Positions 36,406 through 46,295 of a stretch of 64,000 nucleotides of DNA are shown here, piece after piece. Position numbers and translations under genes: made by a program. The notes under the pieces were generated by a model. The model made no database searches and was not told where the DNA came from. It was given only the letters and a program-made list of their open reading frames with translations. Within the stretch, counting starts at the first letter, position 1. The number at the start of each line of letters is the position of its first letter. The DNA lies in the NCBI RefSeq assembly GCF_017308075.1, contig NZ_JAFKFX010000024.1:62001-126000 (forward strand), read 5' to 3'. The stretch is from Allobosea sp. GTDB taxonomy: Bacteria > Pseudomonadota > Alphaproteobacteria > Rhizobiales > Beijerinckiaceae.

Positions 36406-37329
36406 ATGGCTGCGATCACCGCCGGCATGGTGAAGGAACTCCGCGACAAGACGGGCGCGGGCATGATGGACTGCAAGGCCGCGCTCTCGGCCACCGACGG
36501 CAACATGGAAGCCGCCATCGACTGGCTGCGCGCCAAGGGCCTGTCCAAGGCCGCCAAGAAGGCCGGCCGCGTCGCCGCCGAGGGTCTCGTCGCCGTCGTC
36601 GTGCGCGGCACGAGCGGCGTCGTGGTCGAGGTCAACTCGGAGACCGACTTCGTCGCCCGCAACCTCGAATTCCAGGCGCTGGCCCGCACCATCGCCGATG
36701 TCTCGCTCGAGCGCGGCGGTGATGTCGAGGCGCTTGCCAGCCATCACTATCCGGGCGGCGGCACGGTCGCCGACGCCATCGCCAACGCCATCGCCACGAT
36801 CGGTGAGAACATGACGCTGCGCCGTGTCGCTCAGGTCTCGGTTTCGGCCGGCACCATCGGCTCCTATGTCCATGGCGCGGTCACCGACGGTCTCGGCAAG
36901 ATCGGCGTCATCGTCGGTCTGGAAACCTCGGGCCAGGGCGACGATCTTGCCGCGCTCGGCCGCCAGGTCGCCATGCACATCGCCGCCAGCAACCCGGTCG
37001 CGCTCGACCTCGCCTCGGTCGACCCCGCCGTGCTGGAGCGCGAAAAGGGCATCCTGGCCGAGAAGAACGCCGGCAAGCCCGAGCACGTCCTCGCCAAGAT
37101 CGTCGAGAGCGGCATGAAGAGCTACGCCAAGGAATACTGCCTGCTCGAGCAGGCCTATATCCATGACGGCTCCAAGTCGGTCGCCCAGGCGCTCAAGGAG
37201 GCCGAGGGCAATGTCGGCGGCCCGATCAAGATCACCGGCTTCGCGCGTTTCGCGCTCGGTGAGGGCATCGAGAAGGAAGAGCAGGATTTCGCGGCCGAGG
37301 TCGCCGCCGCCGGCGGCACCGCCGGCTGA
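36406..37329 (+). CDS. tsf: Translation elongation factor Ts
   Basis: 307 residues. It exchanges GDP for GTP on EF-Tu. The UBA-like N-domain (1 to about 55) has [20 protein letters not shown]. The core has SETDFVARN at 78-86, which contacts EF-Tu, and [19 protein letters not shown]. It follows rpsB by 167 bases with an AAGGA ribosome binding site and is followed by a strong intrinsic terminator, so rpsB-tsf form a unit. Confidence 0.96.
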   Translation: MAAITAGMVKELRDKTGAGMMDCKAALSATDGNMEAAIDWLRAKGLSKAAKKAGRVAAEGLVAVVVRGTSGVVVEVNSETDFVARNLEFQALARTIADVSLERGGDVEALASHHYPGGGTVADAIANAIATIGENMTLRRVAQVSVSAGTIGSYVHGAVTDGLGKIGVIVGLETSGQGDDLAALGRQVAMHIAASNPVALDLASVDPAVLEREKGILAEKNAGKPEHVLAKIVESGMKSYAKEYCLLEQAYIHDGSKSVAQALKEAEGNVGGPIKITGFARFALGEGIEKEEQDFAAEVAAAGGTAG

Positions 37330-37351
37330 AAACCCGGTTGATAGAGAACAG

Positions 37352-37379
37352 AAAGGCCGCGCCTTGCGCGGCCTTTTTT
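37352..37379 (+). terminator. Rho-independent terminator after tsf
   Basis: An 11-bp perfect stem (AAAGGCCGCGC / GCGCGGCCTTT) with a three-base loop is followed by a run of six T (37374-37379). It lies 22 bases after the tsf stop codon and is the clearest intrinsic terminator in the window. Confidence 0.93.
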
Positions 37380-37436
37380 GCAAGAAGCTGAGATCGCTCC
37401 GAATCCGAGAGTGGCAGCACGAAACGGAGAGCCCCG

Positions 37437-38144
37437 ATGAGACCTAAACGCGTGCTTGTGAAGCTCTCGGGCGAAGCCCTGGCCGGCGCGACCGGAAATG
37501 GCCTCGACGGCGCGACGCTGACCGCGCTGGCGGCGGATATCTCGGCTGCGGCGCGCGAAGGCGTCGAGATCGGCATCGTCGTCGGCGGCGGCAATTTCTT
37601 CCGTGGCGTCCAGGGGCTGAACAAAGGCCTCGACCGCACCAGCGCCGACTCGATCGGGATGCTCGGTACGGTGATGAACGCGCTCGCGCTCGAACATGCG
37701 ATCGAGACGGCCGGCGCGCCGGCCCGCGCCATGTCGGCGGTGCCGATGCCCTCGCTTTGCGAGAGCTATGCGCGCAAGCGGGCGCTCGACCATCTCAGCA
37801 ATGGCAAGGTCGTGATTCTCGGCGGCGGTACCGGAAATCCCTATTTCACCACCGATACCGGCGCGGCGCTGCGCGCGGCCGAGCTCGATTGCAGCCATCT
37901 GCTGAAGGCGACGCAGGTCGACGGCGTCTACACCGCCGATCCGAAGACGGATCCGAATGCCGTGCGTTTCGATCGGCTGACCCATGTCGAGGCGATCACG
38001 CGCGATCTGAAGGTGATGGACACCGCCGCCTTCGCGCTCGCCCGCGATGCCGGGCTGACCATCGTCGTCTTCTCGATCGCCGAGCCCGGCATGCTGGCCG
38101 CGGTGCTGCGCGGTGAGGGCAGGGCGACCTACGTCACCCCCTGA
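37437..38144 (+). CDS. pyrH: Uridylate kinase (UMP kinase)
   Basis: 235 residues of the amino-acid kinase fold. KRVLVKLSGEALAG at the N-terminus, IVVGGGNFFRGV, FTTDTGAALRAAEL and KATQVDGVYTADP are the signature blocks of bacterial UMP kinase, which makes UDP and is allosterically controlled by GTP and UTP. It lies after the tsf terminator, so it needs its own promoter within 37380-37436. A VOC gene on the other strand separates it from frr, an insertion into the usual pyrH-frr pair. Confidence 0.96.
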   Translation: MRPKRVLVKLSGEALAGATGNGLDGATLTALAADISAAAREGVEIGIVVGGGNFFRGVQGLNKGLDRTSADSIGMLGTVMNALALEHAIETAGAPARAMSAVPMPSLCESYARKRALDHLSNGKVVILGGGTGNPYFTTDTGAALRAAELDCSHLLKATQVDGVYTADPKTDPNAVRFDRLTHVEAITRDLKVMDTAAFALARDAGLTIVVFSIAEPGMLAAVLRGEGRATYVTP

Positions 38145-38168
38145 TCGCGCAGATATAGCGAGCGCGCC

Positions 38169-38582
38169 TCAGTAGTTCGGCCACAGGCCGGGCGTCGCCA
38201 GCTCGAGCATATGGCCGTCGGGATCGCGGAAATAGAGGCTCCTGCCGCCGCGCTCCCAGCTCATCCGCCCTTCGATCGCGATCCCCTGCTGCTGCAGCCG
38301 CTCGTCCCAAAGGGCGAGCTCGGCGGCCTCTACAGCGAAGCAGATATGCAGGGGGCCGTGCCCGTCATGCGGCGGGATGCTTCCCCCGGCGGAGGATTGC
38401 GTTCTGAGCGACTGGCCGCGCAGGAACAGCAGCAGCACGCTTTGGCCGCCGACGTCATAGGCGCACAAGGTGCCCGTCTCGAGCATCGGTGCCAGGCCGA
38501 GCTTGCCTTCATAGAAGTCACGGGCGCGTCCGAGGTCGTCGACATAGAGCGCGGTTTCGATGATGCGGCTGAGGCGGGGCAC
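38169..38582 (-). CDS. VOC (glyoxalase/bleomycin-resistance) superfamily protein
   Basis: 137 residues with the paired beta-alpha-beta modules of the vicinal oxygen chelate fold. The N-module has [21 protein letters not shown] and the C-module ends [16 protein letters not shown], where the Glu is a typical metal ligand; His in PLHICFAVE is another. Metal-dependent dioxygenase, glyoxalase or resistance roles are all possible. The start is GTG with GAGGAG eight bases upstream. It is inserted on the opposite strand between pyrH and frr, which are usually adjacent. Confidence 0.85.
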   Translation of the reverse strand: MPRLSRIIETALYVDDLGRARDFYEGKLGLAPMLETGTLCAYDVGGQSVLLLFLRGQSLRTQSSAGGSIPPHDGHGPLHICFAVEAAELALWDERLQQQGIAIEGRMSWERGGRSLYFRDPDGHMLELATPGLWPNY

Positions 38583-38848
38583 GGGCTCGCTCCTCGGTGG
38601 TTCGCGACAAAAGGGCCGATGGACTAGCGCTGCTGTCCAGATCGGCTATGAAGCAAAGGGCGGCTTGCTTGCCGCCGCAAGGCTTCGCGGGCGGGTGCAG
38701 TACCGGCCTTGGCGAGGCTCCTGTCCAGTTTGCTCCGGCAAGATGCCGCCGAGGCACGAAATCCTTGACCCTGTGCGAGCCGCTCGCCATGGTCGCGCGC
38801 ATTTCCGGTTCGGTCCTTTGCCGGGTTTCGACAAGGTTTTTGAAGACG

Positions 38849-39412
38849 ATGGCCCAAACCACTTTCGATCTCGCCGATCTGAACCGCCGCATGGACGGCG
38901 CCGTCCAGTCCTTCAAGAGCGATCTCGCTTCGCTGCGCACCGGTCGCGCCTCGGCCAATGTGCTCGATCCGATCACGGTCGAGGCTTACGGCGCGCGTAC
39001 GCCGCTGAGCCAACTCGCCACCGTCAGCGTGCCGGAGGCGCGCCTGCTTTCCGTGCAGGTCTGGGATCGCAGCATGGTCCAGGCGGTGGAGAAAGCGATC
39101 CGGGAATCCGATCTCGGGCTCAACCCGCAGACGGAAGGGCAGGTGCTGCGCATCCGCATCCCCGAATTGAACGAGCAGCGCCGCAAGGAGATGGTCAAGG
39201 TCGCGCATAAATATGCCGAAGAGGCCAAGATCGCCGTCCGCCATGTCCGCCGCGACGGAATCGATCTGCTCAAGAAGCTCGAAAAGGACGGTCACCTGCC
39301 CAAGGACGACGTGACGCGCCAGTCCGATCAGGTGCAGAAGGCGACCGACAAGCATATCGGCGAGATCGATCAGGCGCTGGCGTCGAAGGAAAAGGAAATC
39401 CTGCAGGTCTGA
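38849..39412 (+). CDS. frr: Ribosome recycling factor
   Basis: 187 residues. [20 protein letters not shown] and [17 protein letters not shown] are in the N-terminal half. [20 protein letters not shown] and [19 protein letters not shown] are in the C-terminal half of the long three-helix domain. With EF-G it splits post-termination ribosomes. The start [12 protein letters not shown] follows only a weak ribosome binding site. The open frame upstream (from 38597) is not conserved in type. It is followed by uppS 57 bases later. Confidence 0.96.
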   Translation: MAQTTFDLADLNRRMDGAVQSFKSDLASLRTGRASANVLDPITVEAYGARTPLSQLATVSVPEARLLSVQVWDRSMVQAVEKAIRESDLGLNPQTEGQVLRIRIPELNEQRRKEMVKVAHKYAEEAKIAVRHVRRDGIDLLKKLEKDGHLPKDDVTRQSDQVQKATDKHIGEIDQALASKEKEILQV

Positions 39413-39469
39413 GTTTCGGCGCAGGGCGGCAATCATCGACGGACGGGCACGGCCCGAAGAGGCATAGGA

Positions 39470-40237
39470 ATGTCAGACGGCCCGCGCCCGCTATCGCCCG
39501 GCATCGAATCAGCCCCGGCCCATGTCGCGATCATCATGGACGGCAATGGGCGCTGGGCGCAGATGCGTGGCCTGCCGCGGCAGGAAGGCCACCGCCGCGG
39601 GCTCGAGGCCTTGCGGCGCACCGTCCGCAATGCCGGCGATCTCGGGATCCGGGTCCTCACCCTCTATTCGTTCTCGACCGAGAATTGGCGCAGGCCGAAG
39701 GCGGAGGTGTCCTTCCTGCTCGGCCTGCTTCGCCGCTTCGTCGAGAACGATCTCGCCGAGCTGCATGAGGCCGGCGTACGTGTCCGCATCATCGGCAGCC
39801 GGGCCGATCTCGCGCCGGATCTGCGCCTGCTGATCGAGCGTGCCGAGAGCATGACCGCCGGCAATCAGGGGCTGACCCTGGTGGTCGCCTTCAACTACGG
39901 CTCACGCGACGAGCTCGCCCGCGCCGCCCGCGCGCTCGCCGCCGATGCCGCCGCCGGCCGGCTGGACCCGCAAGCGATCGACGAGGACATGCTGGCCGCC
40001 AGGCTCGACACCGTCGGCTTGCCCGAGCCGGATCTGGTGATCAGGACGTCCGGCGAGACGCGCATCTCGAATTTTCTGCTCTGGCAGGCGGCCTATGCCG
40101 AGTTCGTCTTCACCCCGGTGCTCTGGCCGGATTTCGACCGCAAGGCCCTCGAGGAGGCCGTGGCCGAGTTCCACCGCCGTGAACGTCGCTTCGGTGGCGT
40201 CACCGAGCCGACCGCCTGCAATGTGGGGGTCGCGTGA
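39470..40237 (+). CDS. uppS: Isoprenyl (undecaprenyl) diphosphate synthase
   Basis: 255 residues, a cis-prenyltransferase that makes the C55 lipid carrier for peptidoglycan and O-antigen. The catalytic Asp is in [56 protein letters not shown] and [14 protein letters not shown] are the conserved regions. The stop codon overlaps the GTG start of cdsA by four bases. Confidence 0.96.
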   Translation: MSDGPRPLSPGIESAPAHVAIIMDGNGRWAQMRGLPRQEGHRRGLEALRRTVRNAGDLGIRVLTLYSFSTENWRRPKAEVSFLLGLLRRFVENDLAELHEAGVRVRIIGSRADLAPDLRLLIERAESMTAGNQGLTLVVAFNYGSRDELARAARALAADAAAGRLDPQAIDEDMLAARLDTVGLPEPDLVIRTSGETRISNFLLWQAAYAEFVFTPVLWPDFDRKALEEAVAEFHRRERRFGGVTEPTACNVGVA

Positions 40238-41061
40238 GTGAGCGCTCCGGCGACATCGTGAAGGGCGTCGCGTCCGAGCTGCGCCTGCGCGTACTGTCCG
40301 CGCTGGTGCTGGCCGCCATCGTCTTGTCGGTGACGCTGCTGGGCGGGCCGGTCTTTCGCCTCGTCTGGGTGCTGGTCGCCGGCGTGGTCGCCTATGAATG
40401 GCTTGCCATCGTCGGTGCGCGCAATCCGATCGCCGGCGGCGTCGGCGTGGTGCTCGCCGGTTTCGCGCTCGGCTTCGCGCCGCTGAGCGATCCGGCCCTG
40501 GCGGGCGTCTCGGCGGTGCTGGCGTTTGCCGGGGCGGTCACGACCACGCGCGTCGAGGATCGGCGTGCGCTGGAGGCCTGCGGCGTCGCCTATGCGCTGT
40601 GCTTTGCCCTGGTGACGCCGGCGCTGCGCCAGGTGCCGGAAATCGGGCTGTTCCTGATCGGCTGGACCTTCGCCGTGGTCTGGTTCACCGATATCGCCGC
40701 CTATTTCACCGGCCGGGCCCTTGGTGGCCCGAAACTGATGCCCAGCGTCAGTCCGAAGAAGACCTGGTCGGGCGCGCTCGGCGGCGCGCTGGCCGGCACG
40801 GCCGGAGGCATGGCGGTGTGGGCTTTGATGCCGGCGACGGCTGGTCTGGGCTTCGGCGTCGTTCTGGCGATTTCGCTGGCCGCTTCTGTCGTCAGCCAGG
40901 CCGGCGACCTGTTCGAATCGGCGATCAAGCGGCGCTTCGGTACCAAGGATTCGAGCCGGCTGATCCCGGGTCATGGTGGGTTCCTCGACCGCCTCGACGG
41001 CTATTGGGCGGTGCTGGTCTTCGCGGGCATGCTGCTTTATCTGGCCCGCCTGGGGCACTGA
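40234..41061 (+). CDS. cdsA: Phosphatidate cytidylyltransferase
   Basis: 275 residues, seven to eight membrane segments. It makes CDP-diacylglycerol for all phospholipids. The C-terminal signature [18 protein letters not shown] followed by [16 protein letters not shown] is diagnostic. The start is GTG, coupled to the uppS stop (GTGA). [16 protein letters not shown] is also typical. It precedes dxr by five bases. Confidence 0.95.
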   Translation: MSERSGDIVKGVASELRLRVLSALVLAAIVLSVTLLGGPVFRLVWVLVAGVVAYEWLAIVGARNPIAGGVGVVLAGFALGFAPLSDPALAGVSAVLAFAGAVTTTRVEDRRALEACGVAYALCFALVTPALRQVPEIGLFLIGWTFAVVWFTDIAAYFTGRALGGPKLMPSVSPKKTWSGALGGALAGTAGGMAVWALMPATAGLGFGVVLAISLAASVVSQAGDLFESAIKRRFGTKDSSRLIPGHGGFLDRLDGYWAVLVFAGMLLYLARLGH

Positions 41062-41066
41062 TCGCC

Positions 41067-42248
41067 ATGCGCCGTCACGTCACCATTCTCGGAGCGACCG
41101 GCTCCGTCGGCCGTTCGGCCCGCGAGGTCATCGCCGAGAATCCGGAACGTCTTGCTGTTGCCGGGGTGGTCTCCGGCCGCGACGTCGCCGGTCTTGCCCG
41201 GGTCGCGCGCGAAAGCGGCGCAAGCTTCGCCGCCATCGCCGATGAGGGCCGGGCCGGGGAACTGCGCGATGCGCTCGCCGGCAGCGGCATCCGCCATGGC
41301 GCGGGGCGCTCGGCGGTGCTCGATGCGGTCGCGCTCGATAGCGATATCGTCGTCAGCGCGATCTCGGGAGCAGCCGGCCTCGAGGCGACCTTCGCCTCGC
41401 TTCTGCCCGGACGCCTGGTGGCGCTGGCCAACAAGGAGAGCCTGGTCTGCGCGGGCGCGGCGGTGATGGCGCAGGCGTCCAGGCTCGGAGCGCGGATCCT
41501 GCCGCTCGATTCCGAGCACAACGCCCTGTTTCAGGTGCTCGGCGATGAACCGATATCGGCTGTCCGCTCGATGACCCTGACCGCGTCGGGCGGGCCGTTC
41601 CGGACCTGGTCGGCCGAGCGGATCGCGGCAGCGACCCCGGAGCAGGCGCTCGCTCATCCGAATTATGCGATGGGCGCCAAGATCACGATCGATTCCGCCA
41701 GCATGATGAACAAGGGGCTCGAACTGATCGAGGCCCGCTTCCTGTTCGGGCTCGGCGCCGATCAGGTCGATGTCCTGGTCCACCCGCAGCAGATCGTGCA
41801 CGGGCTGGTGAACTTCCGCGATGGCTCGGTGAGCGCCGGCATGGCCATTCCCGACATGCGCGTCGCCGCGGCCCATTGTCTCGGTGTCGACGACCGGCTC
41901 CATGCGCCCGCAGATCGCTTTCTCGATCTCGCGAACTGTGCACCGCTTGCTTTCGAACGCCCTGATCTCGCCCGCTTTCCCGCGCTTGCTCTCGCCATGG
42001 CAGCCTTGGCGCAAGGCGGCGCCGCGCCGGCGGTTCTGAACGCTGCGAACGAGGTCGCGGTGGCGGCGTTTCTGGCGCGGCAGCTTCCGTTCTGGGCGAT
42101 TCCGGCCCTGGTCGAAGCCGTCTGCGAGCACGCCGGCGGTGCGCGGGGCGCGGCTCCGGAGAGCGTCGCCGCCGCGCTCGATATTGACCAAGAAGCCAGA
42201 ATCCGGGCGCGGGCGCTCTTGTCGGAGGGCCGCTTCGCTGTCACCTAA
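41067..42248 (+). CDS. dxr: 1-deoxy-D-xylulose 5-phosphate reductoisomerase
   Basis: 393 residues, second step of the MEP isoprenoid pathway, feeding uppS. The NADPH motif is ILGATGSVGRSA (about 7-18). ANKESLVCAG and PLDSEHNALFQVL are visible, and TLTASGGPFR and NYAMGAKITIDSASMMNKGLE form the metal- and substrate-binding part. The ATG at 41067 is where homology begins; the open frame extends far upstream inside cdsA. The stop shares a base with an ATG upstream of rseP. Confidence 0.96.
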   Translation: MRRHVTILGATGSVGRSAREVIAENPERLAVAGVVSGRDVAGLARVARESGASFAAIADEGRAGELRDALAGSGIRHGAGRSAVLDAVALDSDIVVSAISGAAGLEATFASLLPGRLVALANKESLVCAGAAVMAQASRLGARILPLDSEHNALFQVLGDEPISAVRSMTLTASGGPFRTWSAERIAAATPEQALAHPNYAMGAKITIDSASMMNKGLELIEARFLFGLGADQVDVLVHPQQIVHGLVNFRDGSVSAGMAIPDMRVAAAHCLGVDDRLHAPADRFLDLANCAPLAFERPDLARFPALALAMAALAQGGAAPAVLNAANEVAVAAFLARQLPFWAIPALVEAVCEHAGGARGAAPESVAAALDIDQEARIRARALLSEGRFAVT

Positions 42249-42271
42249 TGACGGCAAGTCGGGAGAGTTTT

Positions 42272-43420
42272 ATGGATATTCTGGGATCGGTCTGGCACGC
42301 GGGGGGCTTTCTGCTCGGCTACCTCGTGCCCTTCCTGTTCGTCCTGACCATCGTCGTGTTCGTCCATGAGCTCGGCCATTTCCTGGTCGGTCGCTGGTGT
42401 GGCGTCGACGTCAAGACCTTCTCGATCGGCTTCGGGAGGGAGCTCTTCGGCTTCAATGACCGCCATGGCACGCGCTGGCGCTTCGCGCTGATCCCGCTCG
42501 GCGGCTACGTCAAGTTCTCTGGCGATGCCGATGCCTCGAGCACGCCGGATGGCGAGGCGGTGGCCAGCATGAGCCCCGAGGAGCGCGCGCGCTCCTTCCC
42601 GGCGCAGTCGGTCGGCGAGCGCACGGCGATCGTCGCCGCCGGACCGATCGCGAATTTCCTGCTGGCGATCGCGATCTTTGCCGGTACCGCCTACAGCTTC
42701 GGCAAGCCCGTGCTGGCGCCGCGCGTCGATGTCATCACGCCGGGCGGAGCGGCGGAGCGCGCCGGAATCAAGGCCGGCGACCTCATCCGGAAGGTGGACG
42801 ATCGCGAGATCAAAAGCTTCGCTGACCTGCAGCGCCTGATTTCCATCCGCCCGGGCGAGTCATTGCCTCTGACCCTCGAGCGGGACGGGGCGACCATGCT
42901 CCTGACCGTGACGCCTGATCTCGTCGAGACCGCCTCGGCCTTGGGCAAGCAGCGCCTCGGCATCATCGGCGTGCAGGCTTCGTCGAAGCCGGGCGACTGG
43001 ACCACGCAGCATTTCACTCTGCTTGAATCGCTGAGGCTCGGGGTGAGCGAAACCTGGTTCGTGGTCGAGCGGACCTATGACTACATCGCCAAGCTCATCA
43101 AGGGTAAGGAGTCGACCGACCAGCTTTCCGGACCGATCCGGATCGCCCAGGTTTCCGGAATGGTCGCATCGAGCGGTGGCCTGCTCGCCCTGATCAATCT
43201 GGCCGCGATTCTCTCGGTCTCGATCGGATTGATGAACCTGTTCCCGGTGCCGATGTTGGATGGCGGCCATCTGATGTTCTACGCGGTCGAGGCCGCACGC
43301 GGCCGGCCTTTGAGCGAAAGGGCGCAGGAGATCGGCTTCCGGGTCGGCCTCGGCCTGGTGCTGATGCTGATGCTGTTCGTGACCTGGAACGACCTCGTCC
43401 ACGTCCGCTCGCTGCTCTGA
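42272..43420 (+). CDS. rseP: Site-2 zinc metalloprotease RseP
   Basis: 382 residues from the ATG at 42272, which has GGGAGAG five bases upstream; an ATG at 42248 overlaps the dxr stop but lacks this. The zinc motif HELGH is at 32-36 and the second motif LFPVPMLDGGHLMF is near the C-terminus, both inside membrane segments. One PDZ domain (about 125-210; ERAGIKAGDLIRKVDDREI) lies between. The family cleaves anti-sigma factors and signal-peptide remnants in the membrane; in Caulobacter it is called MmpA. It precedes bamA. Confidence 0.93.
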   Translation: MDILGSVWHAGGFLLGYLVPFLFVLTIVVFVHELGHFLVGRWCGVDVKTFSIGFGRELFGFNDRHGTRWRFALIPLGGYVKFSGDADASSTPDGEAVASMSPEERARSFPAQSVGERTAIVAAGPIANFLLAIAIFAGTAYSFGKPVLAPRVDVITPGGAAERAGIKAGDLIRKVDDREIKSFADLQRLISIRPGESLPLTLERDGATMLLTVTPDLVETASALGKQRLGIIGVQASSKPGDWTTQHFTLLESLRLGVSETWFVVERTYDYIAKLIKGKESTDQLSGPIRIAQVSGMVASSGGLLALINLAAILSVSIGLMNLFPVPMLDGGHLMFYAVEAARGRPLSERAQEIGFRVGLGLVLMLMLFVTWNDLVHVRSLL

Positions 43421-43721
43421 GCGGCGGCCGTTAACGGAACGCGCCGAATCCGACCTTTCCGGTTGTGATATCCCTGCCACTCTGCCGCGCCGGATTATGG
43501 CATTTTCTAGCCGTTTCCGGTCGCGGGACCCGATTTTCCCGGGGGCTGCGCGTGACCTGACGGCAACGAACGGCGTAAAAACACTTTGTTAACGACAATG
43601 CTGGTTTGCGTCCCGCGGGAAACTTTGTAGAAGCGTTTGGTCTTCAATGTCGCCTCGCTCCCGTTGTTCGCGGGGGTCCCCTTGCGGGGGTGGGTGACCC
43701 AAGAATGGAATAGGCGACCCG
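43421..43721 (+). promoter_or_regulatory. Intergenic region upstream of bamA
   Basis: 301 bases. No ORF of interest is seen. The segment around 43575-43640 is relatively AT-rich (TTTGTTAACGACAATG) and is the likely promoter area; TTGCGT with TAGAAG 16 bases later is one weak candidate. A G/C-rich inverted repeat (GGGGTCCCC and nearby G-runs) lies at about 43673-43705, close to the start codon. This spacing suggests bamA has its own promoter. Confidence 0.35.
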
Positions 43722-46250
43722 ATGACGTCGACGCTTCAGAGCCGGTCCTTGAGAATGCGGCTCTCTCGATCAGTCGGACTTTCGGCCTTTATGCTGGCCG
43801 TAAGCGGTGGCGTGGTGTTTGCGCAGGCCGTGATTGTCCAAGGAAACAGGCGCGTCGATGCGGAGACGATCCGCTCCTACGTGACCGCGCAGGGTTCCGG
43901 GAACCCGGCGGAGATTCGTCAGAATCTCCTCTCGACCGGACTCTTCTCCAATGTTCAGGTCAGCCGCCGCGGCTCGCAGACCGTCGTCTCCGTCCAGGAG
44001 AACGACTCGATCAACCGCGTCGCCTTCGAGGGTAACCGTCGCCTGAAGAGCGATGTCCTGCTCGGCCAGGTCCAGTCCAAGGCCAACGGCCCGATGAGCC
44101 AGGCGCTGATCGACGCCGACGTCGAGCGCCTCAAGGAAGTCTACCGTCGTGCCGGCTATGGCTCCGCGACCATTTCCGGCCGCATCCAGCCGCTGCCGAA
44201 CGGCCGTTCGGACGTCGTTTTCACCATCGTCGAGAGCGGCAAGACCGGCATCAAGGAGATCAATTTCTCCGGCAACGGCGTGTATTCGTCGTCGCGCCTG
44301 CGCAATCTGATGACCTCGACGGAATCCAATTTCCTCAGCTTCATCAAGACCTCGGACGTTTATGATCCGGATCGGGTCGCCGCTGACCTCGAATTGATCC
44401 GCCGCTACTACCTGAAGAACGGCTATGCCGATTTCAGGATCGTGGCGAACGATGCGCGCTTCGACGACGCCAAGGGCGGCTGGGTGATCGACATCACCGT
44501 CGACGAGGGGCAGCAGTACCGCGTCGGCAACGTCTCGGTGGATTCCCATCTGCGTGACGTCGATCCGGCTGCGCTGCAGCGGCTGGTCAGCACCTCGTCC
44601 GGCGATACCTACAATGCCGAGGCGGTCGAGCGTTCGCTGGTCAACCTGACGACCGAGGTTTCGCGCCGCGGTTACGCCTTTGCCCAGGTTCGTCCGCGTG
44701 GCGAGCGGGATGCCAACGGCCAGCTGATCGGCATCACCTATGTCGTCGAAGAAGGTCCGCGCGTCTATGTCGAGCGGATCAACGTGCGCGGCAACACCCG
44801 GACCCGCGACTATGTCGTGCGCCGCGAGCTCGATCTCGGCGAAGGCGACGCCTACAACAAGGTCTTCATCGACCGCGCCGAGCGTCGTCTCAACAATCTC
44901 GGCTTCTTCAACAAGGTCCGTATCACCAACGAGCCGGGCAGCGCGCCCGATCGCGTGGTCGTCAACATCGACGTCGAGGACAAGGCGACCGGCTCGTTCT
45001 CGATCGCCGGCGGCTATTCGACCTCGGACGGCATGATCGGCGAGGTCTCGCTGTCGGAATCGAACTTCCTCGGCCGTGGCCAGTATGTCCGTATCGCCGG
45101 CACCATGGGCCAGCGGACGCAGGGCATCGATTTCTCGTTCACCGAGCCCTATTTCCTCGGTCGCCGCATCGCGGCGGGCTTCGATCTGTTCTCTAAGTTC
45201 AACGACAACTACAATATCGGCCGTTTCGAGAGCCGTGTGACGGGCGGGCAGGTGCGCTTCTCCTTCCCTATCACGGAGGAGTTCTCGATCACGCCGCGCT
45301 ACTCGATCTATACGACCGAGATCAAGATTCCGAACACGGCCAGCCGTCCCTACAACGACTGTACCTATCCGATCGACGGGATCACGCCCGGTACGCCGAG
45401 CGGCCCGACGGCCAACAACATCTATAACTGCTTGACCAATGGCGAAGCGTCGATCGCGGTGAAGGAAGCCGCCGGCACGACCCTGACCTCTCTGGTCGGC
45501 CTCAACTTCAACTATAACTCGCTCGACAACTATCAGAGCCCGCGCAACGGCTTCGTGGCCGAGATCAAGCCGGAATTCGCCGGTGTCGGCGGCGACTCGA
45601 AGTTCCTCCGCGTCAGCGCCGATGCGCGCTACTACAAGGAGTTCCTCGAGGACTTCGTCGGTATCGTGCGTGTCCAGGGCGGTCACGTCCAGGCGACCGG
45701 CGACAATCTGCGCATGATGGACCACTACTTCCTCGGTCCGTCGCTGGTGCGCGGCTTTGCGCCGTCGGGCATCGGTCCGCGCGACGTGCTCAACGACCCG
45801 ACGGCCAACGCGCTCGGCGGCACCACCTATTTCGGTGGCTCGCTCGAGGTGCAGTTCCCGATCTTCGGCCTGCCGCGTGATCTTGGCCTGAAGGGCGCGG
45901 TCTTCGCCGATGCGGGCACGCTGTTCGATTATGATGGCGGCTCGAAGGGGATCACCAACCCGGGCTTCCTCGGTTGCCCGAACGGATCCGAGGCGCGGCA
46001 GTTCAACGTCGTGACCAACTCGGCCTATCAGAACAACGTGGCCTGCGTGCGCGACAAGAACGTGATCCGCTCCTCGGTCGGCGTCAGCTTGCTCTGGCAG
46101 TCGCCGCTGGGTCCGATCCGCTTCGACTACGCCTACGCCTTGTCGAAGGATGACGGCCAGTGGGGCACCAACCCCATCACCGGCATCTCCGGCAAATATG
46201 GTGGCGACCGTCTGCAGGCCTTCCGCTTCTCCGGCGGCGCCCGCTTCTGA
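43722..46250 (+). CDS. bamA: Outer-membrane protein assembly factor BamA
   Basis: 842 residues. The signal peptide (about 1-35, ending VVFAQA) is followed by five POTRA domains (about 36-435; FEGNRRLKSDVLLGQV, NVRGNTRTRDYVVRRELDLG mark individual ones). The C-terminal 16-strand barrel contains the VRGF-type motif in LVRGFAPSGIGPRD and ends with the aromatic-rich FRFSGGARF that serves as its own beta-signal. It inserts outer-membrane proteins, including LptD. Between rseP and lpxD, as in most Proteobacteria; skp is absent. Confidence 0.96.
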   Translation: MTSTLQSRSLRMRLSRSVGLSAFMLAVSGGVVFAQAVIVQGNRRVDAETIRSYVTAQGSGNPAEIRQNLLSTGLFSNVQVSRRGSQTVVSVQENDSINRVAFEGNRRLKSDVLLGQVQSKANGPMSQALIDADVERLKEVYRRAGYGSATISGRIQPLPNGRSDVVFTIVESGKTGIKEINFSGNGVYSSSRLRNLMTSTESNFLSFIKTSDVYDPDRVAADLELIRRYYLKNGYADFRIVANDARFDDAKGGWVIDITVDEGQQYRVGNVSVDSHLRDVDPAALQRLVSTSSGDTYNAEAVERSLVNLTTEVSRRGYAFAQVRPRGERDANGQLIGITYVVEEGPRVYVERINVRGNTRTRDYVVRRELDLGEGDAYNKVFIDRAERRLNNLGFFNKVRITNEPGSAPDRVVVNIDVEDKATGSFSIAGGYSTSDGMIGEVSLSESNFLGRGQYVRIAGTMGQRTQGIDFSFTEPYFLGRRIAAGFDLFSKFNDNYNIGRFESRVTGGQVRFSFPITEEFSITPRYSIYTTEIKIPNTASRPYNDCTYPIDGITPGTPSGPTANNIYNCLTNGEASIAVKEAAGTTLTSLVGLNFNYNSLDNYQSPRNGFVAEIKPEFAGVGGDSKFLRVSADARYYKEFLEDFVGIVRVQGGHVQATGDNLRMMDHYFLGPSLVRGFAPSGIGPRDVLNDPTANALGGTTYFGGSLEVQFPIFGLPRDLGLKGAVFADAGTLFDYDGGSKGITNPGFLGCPNGSEARQFNVVTNSAYQNNVACVRDKNVIRSSVGVSLLWQSPLGPIRFDYAYALSKDDGQWGTNPITGISGKYGGDRLQAFRFSGGARF

Positions 46251-46295
46251 CATCCCCCGGCAGGGCGCCTCGCGCGCCCTGCGACGGACCATCTC

